From positions 1-32,169 of the forward strand of contig JACCRE010000254.1 of the NCBI GenBank assembly GCA_013813775.1: a stretch of 32,169 nucleotides of DNA, read 5' to 3'. A program made the translations under genes and the position numbers. Shown here one piece after another: positions 7,941 to 16,423 of the stretch. Origin of the DNA: Planctomycetaceae bacterium (GTDB lineage: Bacteria > Planctomycetota > Planctomycetia > Planctomycetales > Planctomycetaceae). How positions within the stretch are numbered: the first letter of the stretch is position 1; the number at the start of each line of letters is the position of its first letter. The notes below the pieces were generated by a model. It was not told the DNA's origin. It worked only from the letters and a program-made list of their open reading frames with translations, and did no database searches.

Positions 7941-9500
7941 TCAGCCGGAACCATCGATCATTTCGGCGAAGGCGAATCCGCTGACGCGAATGGCGGTCAA
8001 GCCCGCGACAGTCACTTGCAGAGAAAGGATCGCGCGCCACCGGCTGGCTCCGACGGCGCCTTCCCACCCCCCTGCCGCCACCCAAAGGTACCACGGGATG
8101 AGGAACATCCAGAGCCGGGCGGCTTCCCCCGAATTCTTGCCCGAAAGCCACAGCAGTGCGACAACGATCCCCACCGGCCAGATAGTCGACGTCAGCGACG
8201 GCACTCTGCGACAAGCGAAGACGAGGCAGACGGCAATGGGCAATCCGGTCGCGAACGCAAGTTCGATCGGGTTCACCAGCAACCACTTCCAATATGTTCG
8301 CGCAGAGGACTCGTAGAAGGCCGCATGATTCCGGAGGTTCCAGCGCCACACTGCGAGCAAATCAACGTCGGCCCAGACGTAGACGATTGCGGTGAGCGTC
8401 GCGAAAACCATTGCAACCACGGTCGCATCGCGAAGAGTCAGGAGGATGACGCGCCGCCGCGTCGATGACTCTGCGACAGCGATCGCCTGCACCGACAGCA
8501 GGCTCGCGAGCACCGCGACCGGCAACATCGCGAGCGACAGCGTCATACCGAACCAGAAGACGGCTCCCGCGATCATGGCCCGACCGATGCCCGGCGGTCC
8601 CGGACAGTGCCAGCAGGCAAGCACCGTCATTCCAATGAATGGATAGACCGCGTCAGCCTTCGGCAGAAAAACTGCAAGCGCGGGCACAAGCGGCCAAAGG
8701 CACGCGGCTCGCCACCCGGCCGCAGCCCCGGCCGATCGCGAGACGCAGTGATACAATGGGATTAGCGTCGCCACGGCGACGACTTGCACGAGCAGCGCCG
8801 CCCCCCACAACTCGGCGAATTCGACGCGCGTCAGCCGCCCGCCATTCGACACCGGAAACGCGGCGATGACCTCTTCGGAAATTCGAACCGATTCCGGCCG
8901 CGACGCCAGCGTGAGATCGACGAGCGCGGGGCTGCTTTCGTAAAGCTCCAGCAGCCCTCGATGCAACGCGATCAGGCCCGGCGGATGGGTGCCGAGATGC
9001 AACACGTCGCCTTCCGACATCAGCCGCTCATAATCGGCGAGGTAGGCGGCGAAGTCGTCCGCACTCTGCGCCTGCGTGAAGTATCCGGAAGTGCCTGGGT
9101 AATAGAGAACGAGTGGTGCCCGGCCGAGACGATCGTAAGCGAACGGCGGGGTCTCTTGAATCGCCCATAACCAGGTGAATCCGCCGACGAGGAGCCCCAT
9201 CAGCCAAAGCCCTCGTGCCCGACGACTTGCGGATCCAAACGCCGCGTCGCCGAGTCTGCAAAGTAGCGGGTAGATCGCCGCTACCGGCACCGCGAACAGC
9301 AGGCCCAGAAACAGCATCGCCGCTTCCGGCCCGTCGTAACGAATGCGATGCCAGACCCACTCGTCGGGAATACCCAAGGGCACGTTCGGCAGCCAGACGA
9401 TGGCGAGTTGAATCGCAGCGGCAGCGATCGCCGCCAGCACCAGCGGGTCGCGGATCGAGACTGTCGCGGAGGGTCGCGGTTTGTCGGCTCTCGTCCCCAT
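7941..9500 (-). CDS. Polytopic membrane protein, GT-C glycosyltransferase-like
   Basis: A 519-residue integral membrane protein with roughly ten or more hydrophobic segments spread over its length. The first transmembrane helix is followed by a short loop with PDEWVWHRI, an acidic pair in the position where GT-C fold glycosyltransferases keep their catalytic Asp/Glu. A later extracytoplasmic loop has HLGTHPPGLIALH, also reminiscent of GT-C enzymes such as ArnT/PMT relatives. This supports a lipid-linked sugar transferase, but the sequence is not close to a subfamily I can name. The ATG at 9500 was chosen because the longer frame would begin upstream of the metalloprotease terminator. Confidence 0.65.
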   Translation of the reverse strand: MGTRADKPRPSATVSIRDPLVLAAIAAAAIQLAIVWLPNVPLGIPDEWVWHRIRYDGPEAAMLFLGLLFAVPVAAIYPLLCRLGDAAFGSASRRARGLWLMGLLVGGFTWLWAIQETPPFAYDRLGRAPLVLYYPGTSGYFTQAQSADDFAAYLADYERLMSEGDVLHLGTHPPGLIALHRGLLELYESSPALVDLTLASRPESVRISEEVIAAFPVSNGGRLTRVEFAELWGAALLVQVVAVATLIPLYHCVSRSAGAAAGWRAACLWPLVPALAVFLPKADAVYPFIGMTVLACWHCPGPPGIGRAMIAGAVFWFGMTLSLAMLPVAVLASLLSVQAIAVAESSTRRRVILLTLRDATVVAMVFATLTAIVYVWADVDLLAVWRWNLRNHAAFYESSARTYWKWLLVNPIELAFATGLPIAVCLVFACRRVPSLTSTIWPVGIVVALLWLSGKNSGEAARLWMFLIPWYLWVAAGGWEGAVGASRWRAILSLQVTVAGLTAIRVSGFAFAEMIDGSG

Positions 9501-9530
9501 AAGAGCCGCACGATCGCATTGCGCGACGCA

Positions 9531-9563
9531 AAAAAAAAGGCCGCTCCCAACGGGAGCGGCCTT
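9531..9563 (-). terminator. Strong Rho-independent terminator after the metalloprotease gene
   Basis: On the minus strand a 10-bp perfect GC-rich stem (GGCCGCTCCC / GGGAGCGGCC) with a three-base loop is followed by eight T residues. It lies about 20 bases past the stop at 9585 and isolates this gene from the membrane protein gene downstream. Confidence 0.93.
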
Positions 9564-9584
9564 CGTACATCGTGAGCGACGCAA

Positions 9585-12461
9585 TCAGTGGTCGTTCGCG
9601 CCATCCTCGCCGAGGATGATGATCGTGCCGCTCGAACGGCCGCCGATCGACTTCGCGTTGTAGATGAACTGCGAGTCGAGGGCTTTGCCGATCACGTCGA
9701 CCGTTTCGGTCAAGTGAGCTTTCGTGTAAGGATCCACCTTGCCGTCGCAGCCTTCGAGACAGGCTTTCGTCTGCTCGGCCAGTTCGCGAAGCTGCAACTG
9801 GGCGAGGGCGCCGATCGGCTTGAAGGCCGCGCTGCTGCCGGCGCCCGGCATCGCGAGGTCGATCAGCCGGCTCAGGTGCTCCTTCTGAAGGTTCCGCCGC
9901 AGGCTCGAGATCATCGGCGAGCGTGCCGAATACTCCTTCTCCGGCTTGTCGCCGAGTTCCGTCCAGATCGAGTCCTTCAGGGTCACCATCAGCTCGGCGA
10001 GCGTGAGGGCGTCCTGGTCGGACGGAATCACGACCTCGTTGTCGTACACCCGTCGCAGCGTCGTCGGGTTCATGAGCATCGTGAGCGTCGAGGCTTGCAG
10101 CCCCATGATCCGGTCATGCACCGGCCAGGTGCTGTCGTCGAACGCCGAGACGTAGTCGTCGCCGTCGAGCCACTTGTCGGTCGTCAGGTGACGCACGAGT
10201 TCCGGCGTCAGGCCAAAGGCGTCGTCTCGGAAAGCGTTTTCGATGACGAACGCCATCGCGTCGCGCTGATCCTTCGCGGCTACGGGGTCGAGCGGCGGAC
10301 GGGCGTTCTTGTCCCCCTTCTTGTCGCGATGCACGAAAGTGCCGCCCACCCAGTTGGCCATCGTGCCGACCGAGCGGAACTGCAACGAGATCGTCAGTTC
10401 GTAACCTTCGCGGGCCTTGGCCCAGCTGTCACCGTCCTTGACGAACTTCTCGATCAGCTTGCCGCGGTGATGCTTTGCGAGCTCGGCCTGCGACTTCGCA
10501 TAAACCAGCGGATCTTTGCCGAAATCGTAGCGACGGGCGAGGGGATCGGGGCCGCTGGTGTCTTCATCGGTGCCGAACTGCAATTCAGGCTCGGCGACGC
10601 GAGCCAGAATCGGCTTGAGATCGGCGTCGAACGTATAGCCGTACTCGATGGCCCACATGTCGTACGGGCCGATCCCTTCCATCGCGTACTTACCCTGCAC
10701 TTCGGCTTCGTTCGGCCGAATGTTGATGGGCGTGTAGTCCATCACCGAGCCGACGAGCGGCTTGTTCGCGTCGCGGAACTCCTTCGAGTTCATTTCCGCG
10801 AGCGTGTGCAGCGCCGATGCCTTGAAGTTGTGACGAAGCCCCAGCGTGTGACCGACCTCGTGCGCGACAAGGTGGGCGAGCAGCGGCCCGATGAACGATT
10901 CGGGCATGCCGTCGATCATCGGCTCCTTCGTCTTCTTGTCATCATTCTTAGGCTTGTCGGCCTGAACGGGCTCTTCCGCGGCGAGCGCGATGTCCATGTG
11001 CATGCGCATCAGGGCGACGTCGAACGCGTGACCCTGTGCGGCGAGACACATGCCGTTGAGCTGGCTCGTGCGGCCGATCAGGCCGTCGAACTCCTGCGTG
11101 CCGATGAATTTGTCGCGCGAGGCGCCGGCCGGATGACCGGCGAGAGGCTGTCGAGCCTGCTTCGAGAGATTCTCGACGATGCGCTCCCGGTCGCTGGGGC
11201 GAGCGAGCCGCACGCGGGGATCCCAATTCGGATGATCGGCCAGCCAGGCCAGCGTCTCCGCACTGAAGGATTCGGTGGCGATCTCCGGCAGCACTTTCTC
11301 GAACTGCAGACGGAAATGGCGAATCCAGCCGTCGGTGAGCACGATGTCGGCATCGAGAATCTGACCCGTCATCGGATTGACGCGGCTCGGCCCGATCGCG
11401 GTGCCAACGTCGTTGTTCAGCCAGCGCACGAAGTTGTAGCGAACGTCTTCCGGGTCTTTGTCCATGTGAGCGCCGGAGGCGGCGTCCTGGTACTCGACCA
11501 CGACTGCATTGTCGATCCCGACCTTTTCGAAGGCCTTGTTCCAAGCCAGGACGCCATCGCGCACCCAGCGGCGATAGCGAACCGGGGTGGAGTTCTCGAT
11601 ATAGAACTTGATCGGCTCCTTCGGCGGGCTGACCGACAGCGAGGAATCGGCCTTTTCCAATTGCCAGCGATTGATGTAGCGCGTTCGCACTTGGTCGTCG
11701 ACGTACTTGCCATAGTCGGCGTAAGACGTTGTGAAGAAGCCGATTCGCTCGTCGGCTGCACGCGGCTTGAACGAAGGGTTCTCGGGAATGACGCTCACCG
11801 AATAGTGCAATTGCTGCAGCTTGCCGGATGAGTTCGGCACCTCGAACGCCAGCTCGACGTTCTGCGGGAAGGCCTTCGCCTTTGTCACCGCAAATAGATT
11901 TCGAATCTCGCGATTGACCGCCGAGGATCCGAAGAACTTGAACGCCTGGCCGACGAACAGGTCGTCGAGATCGATGACGGGACCGCCGCCCGGCCCCATC
12001 GTCACGATCGGCACGTCGAGCAATACGGTGTCGGTGAAGAGCCGCTTCACCGAGGCCTTGGACTGGTCGTCGCCGGTCGAACGAATCTCGACGTTCGGCT
12101 CGATCAGCGCGAGACGCCGGTCGTAACGTCGCCAGTACACGTACATGTCGCGGCCCTGCAGGCCGGCGAATCGATCACCGCTCGCCACCGTGAGGGCGAT
12201 GAAATACTTCTGCGATGCGAAGCTGCCAGGCAACTCCGCATAGACTTGCTGATCCTTGTTCCGCTTATAAAGCGTCCACAGCGGCTTGTCGTCTCCCGGA
12301 GCCGAGGAGACGACCTTCTCGAACCCCTCAAGCACCTGGGCGTGCGGCGGAAACTCAGGAGGCTTGTCGGCCTTCTCTTGAGCTGCGGCCGGTCGGAGCG
12401 AACCGAGGGCCAAGAAACCGAACAGGGCGGTGGTCAGCAAGCGTGGTGTCGGACGGGGCAT
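9585..12461 (-). CDS. Secreted zinc-dependent metalloprotease (DUF5117/DUF4953 type)
   Basis: A 958-residue exported protein. It starts with a Sec signal peptide (MPRPTPRLLTTALFG..., cleavage near AAA-QE at about 27). A large N-terminal region matches the style of DUF5117 proteins. The metzincin-like zinc site HEVGHTLGLRH is at 534-544, within the DUF4953 region, followed about 50 residues on by a Met-turn-like SVMDYTP. Such proteins are common in planctomycetes and Bacteroidetes; substrates are generally unknown. An insertion rich in Lys/Asp just before the active site (KPKNDDKKTKEP) looks disordered. The start has GGAGGATTGGG before the ATG. The gene is monocistronic, with a strong terminator after it. 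Confidence 0.9.
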   Translation of the reverse strand: MPRPTPRLLTTALFGFLALGSLRPAAAQEKADKPPEFPPHAQVLEGFEKVVSSAPGDDKPLWTLYKRNKDQQVYAELPGSFASQKYFIALTVASGDRFAGLQGRDMYVYWRRYDRRLALIEPNVEIRSTGDDQSKASVKRLFTDTVLLDVPIVTMGPGGGPVIDLDDLFVGQAFKFFGSSAVNREIRNLFAVTKAKAFPQNVELAFEVPNSSGKLQQLHYSVSVIPENPSFKPRAADERIGFFTTSYADYGKYVDDQVRTRYINRWQLEKADSSLSVSPPKEPIKFYIENSTPVRYRRWVRDGVLAWNKAFEKVGIDNAVVVEYQDAASGAHMDKDPEDVRYNFVRWLNNDVGTAIGPSRVNPMTGQILDADIVLTDGWIRHFRLQFEKVLPEIATESFSAETLAWLADHPNWDPRVRLARPSDRERIVENLSKQARQPLAGHPAGASRDKFIGTQEFDGLIGRTSQLNGMCLAAQGHAFDVALMRMHMDIALAAEEPVQADKPKNDDKKTKEPMIDGMPESFIGPLLAHLVAHEVGHTLGLRHNFKASALHTLAEMNSKEFRDANKPLVGSVMDYTPINIRPNEAEVQGKYAMEGIGPYDMWAIEYGYTFDADLKPILARVAEPELQFGTDEDTSGPDPLARRYDFGKDPLVYAKSQAELAKHHRGKLIEKFVKDGDSWAKAREGYELTISLQFRSVGTMANWVGGTFVHRDKKGDKNARPPLDPVAAKDQRDAMAFVIENAFRDDAFGLTPELVRHLTTDKWLDGDDYVSAFDDSTWPVHDRIMGLQASTLTMLMNPTTLRRVYDNEVVIPSDQDALTLAELMVTLKDSIWTELGDKPEKEYSARSPMISSLRRNLQKEHLSRLIDLAMPGAGSSAAFKPIGALAQLQLRELAEQTKACLEGCDGKVDPYTKAHLTETVDVIGKALDSQFIYNAKSIGGRSSGTIIILGEDGANDH

Positions 12462-12762
12462 CCCAATCCTCCGGAGGCAACAAAGCGAGGGGAAACTTGA
12501 AGGCTCGACCGGCCGGTAAAGTCCTACGGTCCACTAGACTTAGTATTCTCAGGATTTTCCTGAAAGTCTAGAACCCGCGCGGGCCGCGACACGTTTTATG
12601 TTCAGAAAAAGGCGGGTGCGATTTGAGGAATCGAGCAGACAGGCGCAGCATCGTCGCCTGCGGCGAGGTCGCCGTGGCTGCGATGTCCGGCGGGATCCTC
12701 AAGGATTAACCCACGCCGCGAGTGAATGGAACCCCTCGTCTGGCGGATTCTTGGACTTACGG
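12462..12762. other. Upstream region of the metalloprotease gene
   Basis: About 300 bases without a supported gene. It contains the metalloprotease leader (Shine-Dalgarno GGAGGA), a conspicuous nested inverted repeat, and the downstream flank of the PP2C gene, where I see no clear terminator. Confidence 0.5.
12534..12571 (-). promoter_or_regulatory. Nested inverted repeat upstream of the metalloprotease gene
   Basis: The outer arms CTAGACTT (12534-12541) and AAGTCTAG (12564-12571) are perfect complements. Inside, TCAGGA (12549-12554) and TCCTGA (12558-12563) form a second palindrome around TTT. Seven extra bases sit on one side only. The structure lies about 75-110 bases before the start codon, in the likely promoter or leader region. 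It could be a repressor operator or an RNA hairpin; no T run follows, so it is not a standard terminator. Confidence 0.4.
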
Positions 12763-13506
12763 TCACTCGTCGACGAACACCACCAGGCAGGTGATGTTGT
12801 CGCGCGACCCCCCGTCTTGCGCGGCCTTGACGACCGATTCAGCGGCTTGCTGCGGATCGGAAGCGGCGGCGAGCAGTTCGGAAATCTTCGCCGGCTCGCA
12901 GCCATCGGTGACGCCGTCCGAGCACAACAGAAAACGGTCTCCTGCGACCGGTTTCACGGGTTTACAATCCGCTCCGCGACCGCCGTCCTTGGTGCCCAAG
13001 TATCGATACAGGACGTTCTTATAGCGATGGTTGCGGGCCTCCTCTTCGGAGATCGTGCCGGCGTCGCGGAGGGCCTGCGTCAGCGAGTGGTCGGTCGTGA
13101 GTTGCTCGAACTTGCCTCCCGACAGGCGATAGACGCGGCTGTCGCCGACGCCGCCGACGAACAGCATCTCGCCGTCATTCACGAGAATCGCGACGGTCGT
13201 GCCCATCTGGTTGTAGGCGGGATCGACCTGCCCGAGCGCCATGATCTCGGAATTGGCGAACTCAACGGCGCGGTCAATCGCATCGGTCACGCGGTCCGGT
13301 GCGTCGCCGTCGAATTGCAACGCCTGCGTGAGCTTCTGCGGGATCAGTTCGACGGCGAGCGAGCTGGCTTTCTCACCTGCGGCCTGCCCGCCCATGCCGT
13401 CGGCGACGAGAAAGAACCTCTGCTTGGGGTCCGCGACGGCGTTGTCTTCGTTGTTCTCGCGGAAGTCGCCCGTGATGCTGACGACTCCCGAGCGGACCCG
13501 GACCAT
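12763..13506 (-). CDS. PP2C-family serine/threonine phosphatase
   Basis: A 247-residue soluble metal-dependent phosphatase of the Stp/PrpC kind that removes phosphate from Ser/Thr residues. The motifs appear in order: RENNEDN near 16-22, LVADGMGGQAAGE, GTTVAILV, GDSRVYRL, LLCSDGVTD and RDNITCLVV at the end, supplying the aspartates that bind Mg2+/Mn2+. It has no membrane or extra regulatory domain. Partners would be Hanks-type kinases, abundant in planctomycetes, though none is in this window; the FHA protein at 3933 may belong to the same signalling world. The PIG-L gene lies 56 bases upstream on the same strand, so the two may be co-transcribed. Confidence 0.95.
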   Translation of the reverse strand: MVRVRSGVVSITGDFRENNEDNAVADPKQRFFLVADGMGGQAAGEKASSLAVELIPQKLTQALQFDGDAPDRVTDAIDRAVEFANSEIMALGQVDPAYNQMGTTVAILVNDGEMLFVGGVGDSRVYRLSGGKFEQLTTDHSLTQALRDAGTISEEEARNHRYKNVLYRYLGTKDGGRGADCKPVKPVAGDRFLLCSDGVTDGCEPAKISELLAAASDPQQAAESVVKAAQDGGSRDNITCLVVFVDE

Positions 13507-13562
13507 AACGACCTGCTGTTCTGCTCTCGATTCCCGATAATCGCTCGACAGGAGATGGCCGT

Positions 13563-14303
13563 TCAGGCGACCGGCATCACCGTCTTCACCAAATCCTCGA
13601 CACCCAGTGTCGTCGCCGTCACGAACAGTTCGCCATGGGTGAAGCCCGCACTGCTGCCGTAAAACGTGTTCTGACCCTCGACGAGCCGGTATACTCGCTC
13701 CTTCGATTGAGGAAACTGCGTTTTATAGGCCCGGATCGCTTCCAATTTTATCGCGAAGGTGTCCGACACATCCACGACGAAGTATCCGCCCCCTTCCGGA
13801 AACGAGAGCGACTGGAATCCGAGAGGGTACCAGACGAGCCGACGGATTGAATGCACAGGTAGATGGTCGAACTGATCGTCCCACTTCGTCAGACGGGAGT
13901 AAAAGACCGCCGCGTCGGTGATCTGCATCGCCTGCCAATGGTCGGGCGAGGCGAGCGGCGTCTTCGCGGCGATGCCCAGCACGACGCTCGGCCGATGGCG
14001 GCGGAAGACCTTCGCCAGAGCGACCCGCGTCTCGAAGGAGTCGAAGAGCCGGCGATTCGGCAGGTCGAGCGTCTCGCGCAGATGGATGCCGAGAATCTTC
14101 GCAGCCTCGGCGGCTTCGGCGAGCCGGACATCCGGACCCGGAGACAACGGCGTCGGCTCTCCGTCCGTCAAATCGACGATACCGACCCGATAGCCCTGTC
14201 GGGCGAGCTTCGCCAGCGTTCCGCCGCACGCGATCTCAACGTCGTCGGGATGCGCCCCGACGGCGATCACGTCGAGCGGTTCGGGCAGCTCGTCGGAAGT
14301 CAT
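13563..14303 (-). CDS. PIG-L family LmbE-like zinc deacetylase
   Basis: A 246-residue enzyme of the PIG-L/LmbE superfamily, zinc-dependent N-deacetylases acting on N-acetylglucosamine conjugates. The metal-binding motif AHPDDVE is at 17-23, followed by [12 protein letters not shown] and DLTDGE. A later [19 protein letters not shown] supplies the third His ligand. The whole resembles BshB1 (bacillithiol) proteins in length and layout, including the Tyr/Phe-rich C-terminal part, so bacillithiol synthesis is a reasonable guess, but bshA and bshC are not present here. The frame continues to a TTG at 14327; the ATG at 14303 is preferred. Confidence 0.88.
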   Translation of the reverse strand: MTSDELPEPLDVIAVGAHPDDVEIACGGTLAKLARQGYRVGIVDLTDGEPTPLSPGPDVRLAEAAEAAKILGIHLRETLDLPNRRLFDSFETRVALAKVFRRHRPSVVLGIAAKTPLASPDHWQAMQITDAAVFYSRLTKWDDQFDHLPVHSIRRLVWYPLGFQSLSFPEGGGYFVVDVSDTFAIKLEAIRAYKTQFPQSKERVYRLVEGQNTFYGSSAGFTHGELFVTATTLGVEDLVKTVMPVA

Positions 14304-14423
14304 GGTTCTCGGAAGAAAACGTGTCAATCAGCGGCAACGATCATCGGAGACTAACTCGGCCGCTGACCGCTCACAACGTTTCGCCACGGAGCGTTCCCAA
14401 CAGTTGGGCGGAAGCAGGCCTTG

Positions 14424-15131
14424 TCAAGAACCACCGATTTCCCGGTCCGCGTCGCAGATGAGTTGATATGCGTCGGTCGCCGACTCGGTGGCGCGTAGCT
14501 CGTCGAGAAAGCCAGGGTGCCGAAAGATGCGACCGAGGCGTGCGAGTACTCGCAAGTGACTCGATGAATCGCGGCAGAGCACGAGGAAGAACAGGTCGGT
14601 CAGGCCGCCTGCCGGACCGCCGAACGGAATTCCATTTGACGTGCGTCCGAACGCGACGACCGAGGCGCCCAGACACTGCGGCAACGGGTTTCGTGGGTGA
14701 GGGACAGCGACGCCCTCGGCAAAGGCCGTCGAGAGGATTTCCTCGCGTTCCTGCACGGCAGTCAGGACTTTTGCCGGCTCCCAGACCTGCCAGGTACGGC
14801 CAGCGACTTCGACAAGACTCTCGAGCGCCGATCGCTTCGTACGCGCCTCTAAAGGGATCTGAACCGTTTCCGGCCGCAACAGGCTGCCGACCGGAACCTC
14901 AGATCGTGCTTCCGAATACTGTAGCGACTCTTCAAGCACCTTGAGTTCGGGATCTGTATATTCGCGCAGCTCGCGCTCGAGCCATTGCGTGATCTCTCGC
15001 TCATGAAAGACCCAGCCACTCTCGGTTTTGCGCCCCGGGATCCGGCCGCGATTGGCGAGCCGCTCGATCTCGCGACGGTCACGGCCGAGGTGGCGTGCCA
15101 GTTCGTCGAGTGAGAACACATCGGGGGACAT
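14424..15131 (-). CDS. HTH (excisionase/MerR-like) - PTS EIIA fusion protein
   Basis: A 235-residue protein of two parts. Residues 5-52 form a winged-helix DNA-binding motif of the excisionase kind (FSLDELARHLGRDRREIERL ... GRIPGRKTESGWVFHEREI). From about 82 to the end is a fructose/nitrogen-type phosphotransferase EIIA domain (PtsN-like), with the phosphorylatable histidine at 145 in VAVPHPRN and the later FFLVLCRDSSSHLRVLARLGRIFR region. No EIIB, EIIC, HPr or EI gene is near. This arrangement suggests a phosphorylation-controlled regulator rather than a sugar transporter. The frame stays open upstream to 15419, but that stretch is low-complexity Arg/Pro/Ser; the ATG at 15131 starts exactly at the HTH. 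Confidence 0.85.
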   Translation of the reverse strand: MSPDVFSLDELARHLGRDRREIERLANRGRIPGRKTESGWVFHEREITQWLERELREYTDPELKVLEESLQYSEARSEVPVGSLLRPETVQIPLEARTKRSALESLVEVAGRTWQVWEPAKVLTAVQEREEILSTAFAEGVAVPHPRNPLPQCLGASVVAFGRTSNGIPFGGPAGGLTDLFFLVLCRDSSSHLRVLARLGRIFRHPGFLDELRATESATDAYQLICDADREIGGS

Positions 15132-15331
15132 CGGCCCATCTCCGCTGGCGTATTGGTCGCCGCGGAAAGGCGGGGGCGGCGACGGCACACCGGCCGAAGG
15201 GGAGGAGGGAGGCCGGCATGTCGGCTCGGAATTATACGGACTGCGACGCGAGGAATCGCCTCTCGGATGAAAAAAGACGCAGCCGGACGGACCCTCTCGC
15301 TTGACGTGCCGCTTTGCGATCAAACGCGACG

Positions 15332-16198
15332 TTAGAGGACGATCTCCGAAGGCACACCGAAGGACTCGAAACGGAACCGGCAATCGGCGAGCACTTCCTC
15401 GTAATCGGCTGCCGAGCAATCATCGTCGGACCAGAGATCGAACTCGAAGGGGCCATCGTAGCCCGTGTCGAGGAAAGCGTTGACGACGGCAGCGACGGGA
15501 GTCGAGCGATCGACGAAATGTCGACGTCGATCGGTCAACAGTCGACGATCCGAAAGGCGGACGACATGCACGAGAGACGCGACGTCGCGAACGCGCTCCA
15601 CGAGCTTTGTTTCCGCCCCGAATTCCGCGATGTCGAAGACGAAGCCCAGGTTTGATCGGTCCGCCGCTCCGATCGCTTCGATCGTCTCATCGATGGTCGT
15701 GATCACCGAACGCGGGCGCCCGGCGCTCGCGAACGGATGCAACGCGATTCGCACGTCGAGTTCAGCGGCCATGTCGCAAAGCGGTAATAAAGCGTCGTTC
15801 AGCAAACGCCGCGCGTGACGCCCGATATGCTGGCCAGAACCGCCGCTGCAAACGGCGACCGTACCTGCGCCGACGGCCGCGGCGAGCCGTACGGCCTCAC
15901 CGGCATCGTACAAGGCTTCATCCTGTTTGCGGCCGTCACTGCCCGTGAAGCCGCCGACCCACGATAGGCTCGTCACAGTGAGGCCCGATGAGCGGATCGC
16001 ATCGATCGCGAGGTCTTCTTCCAGCTCTTCGAGCTTCGGTCGGTAGAGACCGATGCCGCCGATGCCGGCTCGGGCGTAACCGGCGAGGTCGTCGGCAAGC
16101 GACCAGCGATAGGTCGTCGTCTGCGTCACGGCGAGCGCGCGGGCGGCGTCGAGCATCCCCCCGGTTGCGGCGGCCTCCGGAAGTTGAAGGCCGGACAT
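15332..16198 (-). CDS. TIM-barrel sugar phosphate isomerase/epimerase-like protein
   Basis: A protein of about 288 residues of the xylose-isomerase-like TIM-barrel superfamily (AP endonuclease 2 / IolE-like). It shows the alternating pattern of this fold: GYARAGIGGIGLYRPKLEE, SSGLTVTSLSWVGGFTGSDG, a central AVRLAAAVGAGTVAVCSGG, IALHPFASAGRPRSVI, NLGFVFDIAEFG, VHVVRLSDRR and a final GYDGPFEFDLWSDD. The Glu/Asp/His residues at strand ends are consistent with a metal site. The exact substrate cannot be told. The start is uncertain: a GTG at 16243 is possible, and the conserved part begins only at about the MLDAARAL methionine. Confidence 0.82.
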   Translation of the reverse strand: MSGLQLPEAAATGGMLDAARALAVTQTTTYRWSLADDLAGYARAGIGGIGLYRPKLEELEEDLAIDAIRSSGLTVTSLSWVGGFTGSDGRKQDEALYDAGEAVRLAAAVGAGTVAVCSGGSGQHIGRHARRLLNDALLPLCDMAAELDVRIALHPFASAGRPRSVITTIDETIEAIGAADRSNLGFVFDIAEFGAETKLVERVRDVASLVHVVRLSDRRLLTDRRRHFVDRSTPVAAVVNAFLDTGYDGPFEFDLWSDDDCSAADYEEVLADCRFRFESFGVPSEIVL

Positions 16199-16423
16199 CC
16201 GAAGTTCGCCGTCGCGACAGGCTTGCGTGTGCACGTGGGGCACTCACTCGAGTGTTCTCGCCGGCGCTGGCCCGGACGAGTCGATTCATGTCGAAGCCGC
16301 AGACCGCGGCCCAGCGGTGAGCAAGTAGTGATACCGGAATCGTCGAGTCGAGGGAAGATGGGGCGCGAAGAACCTGTTGAAAGTTTCCGATTCGCCTCAG
16401 CCCTCGCGTCGGTAGCAACCGAG

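Noticed and set aside
9588-11831. A 747-codon plus-strand open frame opposite the metalloprotease
   Set aside because: Same effect of codon bias; no recognisable motifs, and the minus-strand protein has a signal peptide and HEVGHTLGLRH.
14304-14327. Longer PIG-L start at a TTG codon
   Set aside because: An ATG eight codons later fits the family start; no Shine-Dalgarno favours the TTG.
15132-15419. N-terminal extension of the HTH-EIIA protein
   Set aside because: The extra 96 residues are Arg/Pro/Ser-rich, with no domain, and the next ATG starts directly at the HTH.
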